A stretch of 64,000 nt of DNA from Ramazzottius varieornatus. Its lineage: Eukaryota; Tardigrada; Eutardigrada; Parachela; Ramazzottiidae. Position numbers and translations under genes: made by a program. The DNA is taken from contig BDGG01000007.1 of NCBI GenBank assembly GCA_001949185.1, positions 1,198,730 to 1,262,729 of the forward strand, written 5' to 3'. Shown piece after piece: positions 58,068 through 64,000 of the stretch; the stretch's first letter is position 1, and each line of letters starts with the position of its first letter. Under the pieces are notes generated by a model. That model was not told the DNA's origin. It ran no database searches and saw nothing but the letters and a program-made list of their open reading frames with translations.

Positions 58068-60872
58068 TGTGACTTGTCCGTTTTTGGGGGGTAAAAGTTA
58101 AAATTCTTTTTTTACTTTACCGTTCGACTTTTCGATTTCAAGAAATATCCTGAAGCATACATAGGCTCTCCCTGTTTTTTGCATACACAAGGGGTTACCG
58201 TACGATCATGCTTGGAAGACATAACCGGGCCAGAAGAAGCTGCAAGAACTTTTTACTTGTACCTTTTTCTATCTTTTTCTCCTGGATGAACGTAACCTGG
58301 CGACGAGAACAATTTGGTATCCAATTGCTTAGAACTTGCGTCGTTTAGTTACTGCGGGAAAGCCTTTGATTTCGACTTGCTCAAATTCTGAAAAACATTT
58401 TTAAAAATTACTTCAAAAAAACTGTCCCGTTTACTGCGCCACTTCAGTGAGGTCGATAAGTTCAAATTCTTTCCTTGTACCAGACTTAGTGAAAGGTGTC
58501 GACAGTGGTGTCGATCGGTATCCCAAACTCTTAGATATCCGTATGCGGTGTCAAGTCTGGATCAGAGTCTCCACGACTCCAGGTGAATCTGACTTCCGTT
58601 TGAGGGTATGATCATCTTTTCCACCTGGTTACCTTTTTCAACCAAGCCCTTCTGCAAAGCTGTAGCCGGGCTTTTAAGATCACTAAGTCTGGCGCTCCGT
58701 TGGCCATGTTTCACAGATTTTTGAAGGTTCAGACTTGGACAAGAAAGATAGTTTTAGTTGAGCAAAAAATTTCAAAATTTGAGCGTCGATACAGCTATTT
58801 TTGCTGAGTTGCAGCAGCGACGATTCCAAGTGTTCAGAAACAGTTCTGAAAGGCTCGTCTTGGTACTACAATGCAGAGAAAAAACTGAAGGGATATCTCC
58901 TTTTCCTTTGGAGAAAACGGACAAGTCACACCGAAACACCTGATAAGACGTCTAATGGCTAAAAGGCTCGGTGAGCAAAAAGTCTTTCGTGTTTCAGAAG
59001 AGGAACTGGCCAAAAGGTTCAAGAGCGAAAGGTTTTGCTAAAAGGCCATTGTGCTGGGAGGCGAGATGCCCAGAAGGCGTACTGGTATCGGTCGTAAATG
59101 GTGCCATGGAGGACGGGAACTGCAATTTTCATGGCTCTCGAACCCGACATTCGATACTGCCGTGGTACATTCGGTCCTGCTGCGGAATATAATGCTTTCC
59201 AGTAATACCTATCGAATACCTGAAATACCTCCCGTAATGTACCGATATCGCTTCTTAGTACTCGGTAAGGTACCGTCACTGCAAAAACGGCAGCTGTCAC
59301 GGGTATCGTCGGTTAATACTTATACCGCGTTCGACAACTGACTTAAACTACCAATCATTCGGGTCAACAAGCGTCAGCTGAGCGATGATCAGCTGACGTC
59401 AATTGATGGAACTATTCCAAATGATAGTTTGCCACACAGGGAGTCAATATCTTCATTCGAGGACAACAGTCTAGTCTCAAAAGGCGAGGAAGCAGCGATA
59501 CAAAAATAACAAACAAGCGATAACAACAAGCGTTATGGCGACGGCATACTTATGTCTGCTCGTCCGGCCGAGAGAAATTCGGCCAGATACTGGCTGATAG
59601 CTGCCGATAAAGTTGTCTGCCGATATCAGGGGCTCCCTCCGATTGGATGGATGACGTAGTCGTCGGCCCAGTTCAATTCTGCCAGCCGACAACACGAATA
59701 TACTTCTCGCGATAGCGTGCAAGTCATGTCATGTCATGCCATTCTATACCGTTGAGACCGACGCTGTGATCCATCGATTTCTGGCCCACAATACTAGGGT
59801 CTCATTCAACCAGGTATAACGGTCCACATTATCATTTGTTTCTTTTGGAATAAGTTTTAGCCAAACAACTAATATCTAATCCACCGACGTATGCTTAAGG
59901 TTTAGCAAAACGGCTCGAATTCATTCAACAGCACGCACCTTTGGGCCGTCTACTTAGATCTAAAGAGCTATGAATTCCGCGGTCGGTTTTCCCTTCTAAA
60001 AATTTTTTCAGTTTATTTCTCTTCAGCTGAAATGATCAATCAAAATCGGCACATTACATATACAAAGCAGAATATTGAAAAGGTGCGCGGTCGGCAAGTA
60101 ATAGCTAACGATCTGGGCGTGTGGTGGCATACTGTGGCAACCCGACACTGAGACGCGGAAATGAGAAGTAGCCTCTAGGTCGCCAGCCGCGACGCCTCGT
60201 CACGCTGCACTGCGCCAGTGGCGTTGAATACGGATTTGTTGGTTTGTGCAGAAAGAACGAACTGTCGATGAATCAGATGTCCGGCCATTGATTACAGCTC
60301 GAAGAAACATGTAAATCGTGCAATCTGAAATTTTACTTCCTGTATCCCAATAAAAACAATGGCTCATACAGTATGGCCCATTGTCAATATTATATAAAAA
60401 TTTCCGGGTCTTTCGACAAGATTTGCGGTTGCCAATGTACTGCGGCGTTACATGGATTTTCCTCTATTAATGGCTGAGATATACTGGCAGCCGACTTCTC
60501 TGATTGACCGCCAGAGCAATGAAAAGATGACGTAGGCGACTCTACTTCGAACGCTGTCGGCTGGTCCGGCCGATTACATCTTGTCAATGTGTCTGCCAGA
60601 AGCATGTTTGGTGGAGCTGGCATCAGCCCATAAAAAGTCGGTAGGCATCGGCAGGTATCTGCTGGGGGTGTACCCCGGATCAACAAGTCGGCTGGCTTTG
60701 ACCAATGGCCATATGCAAATCGGTGCCGTACCGTCATATGGGCTTCGGTATCACAGGATGACCGTCCGGTACTTGCCAACCGCAGATCTTAACTTGTCGA
60801 AAGACTCAATACATTTTATATAATATTGGAATACAGGAATCAAAACTTTAGATTTCACAAATCTGTGTTTTT
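58068..60872. other. Intergenic, no supported gene
   Basis: Only short ORFs are present. Sequences rich in GCCGA/TCGGC near 59560-59700 and 60480-60620 look like diverged repeats, but I could not define units or ends. Confidence 0.45.
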
Positions 60873-61319
60873 TCAAGCTGTAATCAACGTCCAGACATTT
60901 GATCCATCGATAGCTCGTTCTTTCTGCGTGAACCAAAAAAGTCCGTACTTTAACGCAGCTGGTGCAGTGGAGCGTAGTGAACGTGCCCCCTTCCTGGTTT
61001 TCAGACCTTCGAAGACTTGTTGCCGACAAGAGACGGCTTGCCTTGTCTCTTGTCGCCGACACACTAGTTCTGGTCTTCGACTGTGAGAGAAAATCCGCTG
61101 GACCCTGTATGAGGTTCCTACCGGTTTGGCTGCACTTGTGGGATGTTCTAAATGAAGCTGCTCCTGGAGAAGCCTGGTAATGGTCAACGCATGCGTCAGT
61201 GACGGATACTTCCTGACTTGGTTCAAAGATTGCGGACGTCCGTTGGAGATGAAGTTGGTCAACTGCACCTTGATAATCGTCGAACTGATCCCTAAACTCA
61301 ACTGGAAGTCATGTGGCAT
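60873..61319 (-). CDS. Unassigned 148-codon ORF
   Basis: One open frame from MPHDFQLSLG through LTITRLLQEQLHLEHP to WTLITA and a stop. The first 65 codons look coding. The rest could instead be split by very short introns (41 and 25 bp), too short to trust. A hairpin (GACAAGAGAC and inverse, about 61026-61056) lies within it. No family is recognised. Confidence 0.3.
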   Translation of the reverse strand: MPHDFQLSLGISSTIIKVQLTNFISNGRPQSLNQVRKYPSLTHALTITRLLQEQLHLEHPTSAAKPVGTSYRVQRIFSHSRRPELVCRRQETRQAVSCRQQVFEGLKTRKGARSLRSTAPAALKYGLFWFTQKERAIDGSNVWTLITA

Positions 61320-61874
61320 AGCCGTCGAAAAGATGTCCGTTCAGCTTTCGGGAAATCACTAGGCGAATCATCGAGGTTTGGTCGCTGCGCTGTAGGAGAT
61401 CGTTTGGCCTTTCAAGAAATCGATACAGATCGATTGGGTCGTCAGGAATGCGCCGCTTCTACGTCGTTCCAAGAGACGCAGAATCCAAAAGTTCCTGTGC
61501 GATTGGTGAGTAATTCTCGAAATATGTTCGATAAAGGTGATGTGGCAAGTAAATTTACCCAGATCCTTTTCCGATGTAGCGCGCGTACAGGCACTAAACA
61601 GTGAAGATGTGCGCCACTTGAGACGAGAAACTTTGCGGGAGCGTTTTTCAGGTGGCACATGCGGTCAGTTGGTATCACCGAAATTGTGCGGCACTTGGGC
61701 GACAACCTTGTCGAGTTTCCCAAGTGGCGAACGCTTCCAACAATCCCAATGGAAATGTGCTCCGCTTGAGATTACGATCTGGCTGGATCCATTTGCCGAC
61801 GTCTCAGTGATCGTTTTTTGGATATATTTTCTGGATTTATTCACACAAAGGATTGTGATAATTTATTCTCGTAG

Positions 61875-62131
61875 GCACTTTGATCAAGGAGAGCCGGAAA
61901 TTTTACCTGCCAAGCACTGGTTGGATGGCATCAGGAAGATGGACAAGTTCTTGCTTGCAGTCATCGCCTGTCATCTTTTACGGAGAGTCAAGTCAGGAGA
62001 AATTTCTTCTCCACCCTACCACTTCCCGAAAGATGGTTCCTGTCGTGCTCGGCGTCAAGGCAAAGAGTCCAGTTACATTCTCTCAGGCGAACTTAAGTTT
62101 TACTAATAGCTGTTCCGTTGTCGACGAATGA
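61875..62131 (+). CDS. Probable terminal exon of an unidentified gene
   Basis: After a tattctcgtag acceptor, an open frame reads TLIKESRKFYLPSTGW, SSCLQSSPVIFYGESSQE and VPVVLGVKAKSPVTFSQANL, and stops at 62131. A candidate earlier exon (about 61360-61502, FGRCAVGDRLAFQEIDTD to VPVRL) ends at a strong gtgagt donor, but no middle exon joins the two in phase. No family is recognised. Confidence 0.35.
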
Positions 62132-63226
62132 ACAAAACTGAAGAATTTTTCCTGTCGGTTATTTTCTAGCTGTAAACTTCTTCCGCTTCTTTCAGCATTT
62201 TGACGTTGTGGTTAGTTCACCTTTAATATTCTTATCAATCGTAAATACGGGTCTTATTTAGGTTGTGGTGGTGAACCGGAAGATATTATGGTAGCAGGCC
62301 GTTGTGCTCTTGGTCCTTTTCTTTTTCAAGCTGGATTCTGACTTCTTTGGTGCATATAAGTGACCGGTTTTTGCTGTGCGACTTTCTATGTTACAAAGCA
62401 GACTCACGAGCGTAAAAGTTATGATAATTGGGCAGTACTCGCAGTGACCACAGTATTTCTACCTTCAGTCTCACACCATAGTTGAGAACAGAGAACCGGT
62501 TTTGGTGGAAGTCGAAACTTGACCAATAGATGAAATGCCATTGAAACTTTCACTACAACACTTGACAAGCGCGGCTTACCGAACAGTCATTCACAGTAGG
62601 AAGCTGCAGAAGCATATGGATGCTCTCACGATCACCGCCATGCTGAGGATCGCTCTCGTATTTTCACGCTACGATTATTAGAAATCTGTCTGCGGTTTTT
62701 ACGATGCTTAAACATACCTGTAACGCTTGAAGTTCTTTATTTGATGTACCACCGAATTTGTGTAAACCAGATCATTCTATACCTCGAATTTCCGGATCCC
62801 GATCGTCATTGGATCGTGCTGATATTTGGGCTGCGGAGAGAAATAGCCCGGATACCAAAACATCCGTCTCTCTTCCCGACGTCTTTCCTGCGATATTTTT
62901 CTGGCGATGTAACTCAAGACCTCCTAGAGAACTCCTGGTTTGTGAAACAGAAGCCGAAGTGAAGCCGACTTCCGCTTGTGACGCCATTCGGGTGAGCTAC
63001 ACAACTGTTGCCGCAGTGCGATAGAAACAGTGGTGGTGACGTCAGAGACCCAATTGGATAATGACGTAGCCCGACTGGATTTGACTGCTCGCATCATAAA
63101 GCTTATGAGCCACTATCCGGAATTTTCAGTTTGTTTTGATCTTCATTCCTCATGTTCTTTCTTTTCCGCAGTGTCCGTTGCTGATAGTCCTCGTGGAAAT
63201 GCCTGTTTCCAGGATGATATAGCTGG
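62132..63226. other. Intergenic / 5' flank of SNX17
   Basis: No gene is supported. An acceptor (tgtttccag at about 63212) just before the SNX17 start suggests a non-coding first exon upstream. Confidence 0.45.
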
Positions 63227-63250
63227 ATGAATCGAAAAGCCTGGAGCAAG

Positions 63251-64000
63251 ATGCATTTTTCCATCGCTGACACGGAGGAGTTGTTGGACGCGTTTGGATC
63301 AACCTACATCTCCTATCGTTTATGCTGCAACGGGACATATCACGGATCTGCGCGTTATCGAGAATTCTTCGATCTCCACGAGACACTTCGAAAAGACTAT
63401 CACACTCTACCATGTTTTCCTCCCAAGAAGCTGTTCAACCTGACGGCTGTGGAGCTATCTGGTCGACGCACAGCTCTAGAGAAGTACATGCAGAATCTCG
63501 GCCAGTCGTCAGAACTGCTCAACACTGCTGCTCTGCAAGACTTCTTACAAAGAATCCAGCTACGGTCCTGTGACAAACTTCAGCCAGGCACACACAACGT
63601 CTTTCTCCTCAATGGCAACTGCATCGAAGTCAAAGTGGATCCGAAAATTCCAGCGTCCGAACTTCTTGAAATGGTGGGAAGTTCGCATGTTGCCACAATC
63701 AATCAAATCAACTCGCCCAACTTTATTTGATTGGTTTACATGGATGGTTTACAAGTTTTGTTTGGTCTTGATTGGTTTACAAGTTTTCAGTTTCAGCCGG
63801 TGGTCTTGTGGTTACCAATTTTAACCGCTGTCAAACAAATCAAAGTCCATCTGAATAGAGATCAGGCATCATATTGGTCGTAAAACGCCATCGCGGTGCC
63901 TGATTTTTGTTTTGTCCGTTTCATCAGTGTTGTAATCTTGCATTCCCGTTTTGCAGGTTTGCCATGAAATCAAACTTCCTTCCGAGCTTACGCACTACTT
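63251..64000 (+). CDS. SNX17: Sorting nexin 17, N-terminal part (runs off the window)
   Basis: Exon 63251-63673 encodes MHFSIADTEE, then the PX domain (YREFFDLHETLRKDY, CFPPKKLFNLTAVELSGRR, ALEKYMQNL), and the start of the FERM-like domain (NVFLLNGNCIEVKV). A second exon begins at 63957 in phase (VCHEIKLPSELTHYF), matching the SNX17 continuation after the ubiquitin-like strand. SNX17 binds PI3P on early endosomes and recognises NPxY-type motifs to recycle receptors such as LRP1 and integrins. The start chosen matches the human N-terminus exactly in position; an in-frame ATG 24 bases upstream (63227) would add eight residues. SNX31 and SNX27 are related, but the MHFSI start and PX sequence fit SNX17 best. 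Confidence 0.93.

Noticed and set aside
1-64000. CRISPR arrays, bacterial operons, rRNA genes
   Set aside because: No regularly spaced repeats or rRNA signatures; gene structure is eukaryotic throughout.

Overview
The window is animal nuclear DNA. Genes are split by canonical GT-AG introns, many only 50-80 bp long, and lie close together on both strands among many small inverted-repeat transposons. Recognisable animal genes include a two-finger GATA factor, a chordin-like BMP antagonist, sorting nexin 17, PPP2R3C, an A20/AN1 protein, squalene synthase and a natriuretic-peptide-receptor-like protein. The compact gene structure, moderate GC and expanded ANF-receptor and C-type-lectin families suggest a small invertebrate. 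A tardigrade is my best guess, but this is inference and nothing in the window proves it. A 106-base run of N shows this is an assembly scaffold.

Layout. 1-2950: 3' end of an axonemal ASH-domain gene with an in-frame TGA and two intronic MITEs. 2990-5100: a small coiled-coil gene and a doubtful membrane-protein gene. 6250-7320: a dead LINE reverse transcriptase. 8150-8780: a membrane RING protein. 9030-10500: a coiled-coil, Sfi1-like gene whose decayed copy lies at 19.05-19.7 kb. 10.6-10.97 kb: a secreted six-cysteine peptide. 11.5-13.5 kb: a secreted LRR plus C-type-lectin protein. 14.4-18.9 kb: an ANF-receptor protein with one membrane segment and a short tail but no cyclase. 20.0-22.3 kb: a complete squalene synthase.

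22.3-27.3 kb has no gene I can support. 27.3-31.7 kb holds a divergent pair: an unknown spliced gene (minus) and the GATA factor (plus). 32.3-33.5 kb has a small membrane protein and a tandem CCCH zinc-finger protein. 34.5-35.7 kb holds an intact Tc1-like DD34E transposase. 36.2-37.0 kb is a ZFAND5/6-type gene. 39.3-39.8 kb is a Ly6-like secreted protein with an in-frame TAG. 40.9-42.2 kb is a membrane protein with a PPxY tail. 44.0-46.7 kb is a chordin-like gene and 49.0-50.9 kb is PPP2R3C, followed by a hAT-type MITE. 56.2-57.0 kb is a mucin-like secreted protein. SNX17 begins at 63.25 kb and runs off the end.

These are unrelated housekeeping, developmental and secreted-protein genes, with no operon-like logic. 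The points most worth a second look are the LRR-lectin architecture, the cyclase-less ANF receptor, the cysteine-knot-like peptide, squalene synthase in a possible ecdysozoan, two in-frame stop codons inside otherwise coding sequence, and a family of short hairpins carrying GTGCGCCACTT. Exon boundaries were set by eye from splice consensus and reading phase.
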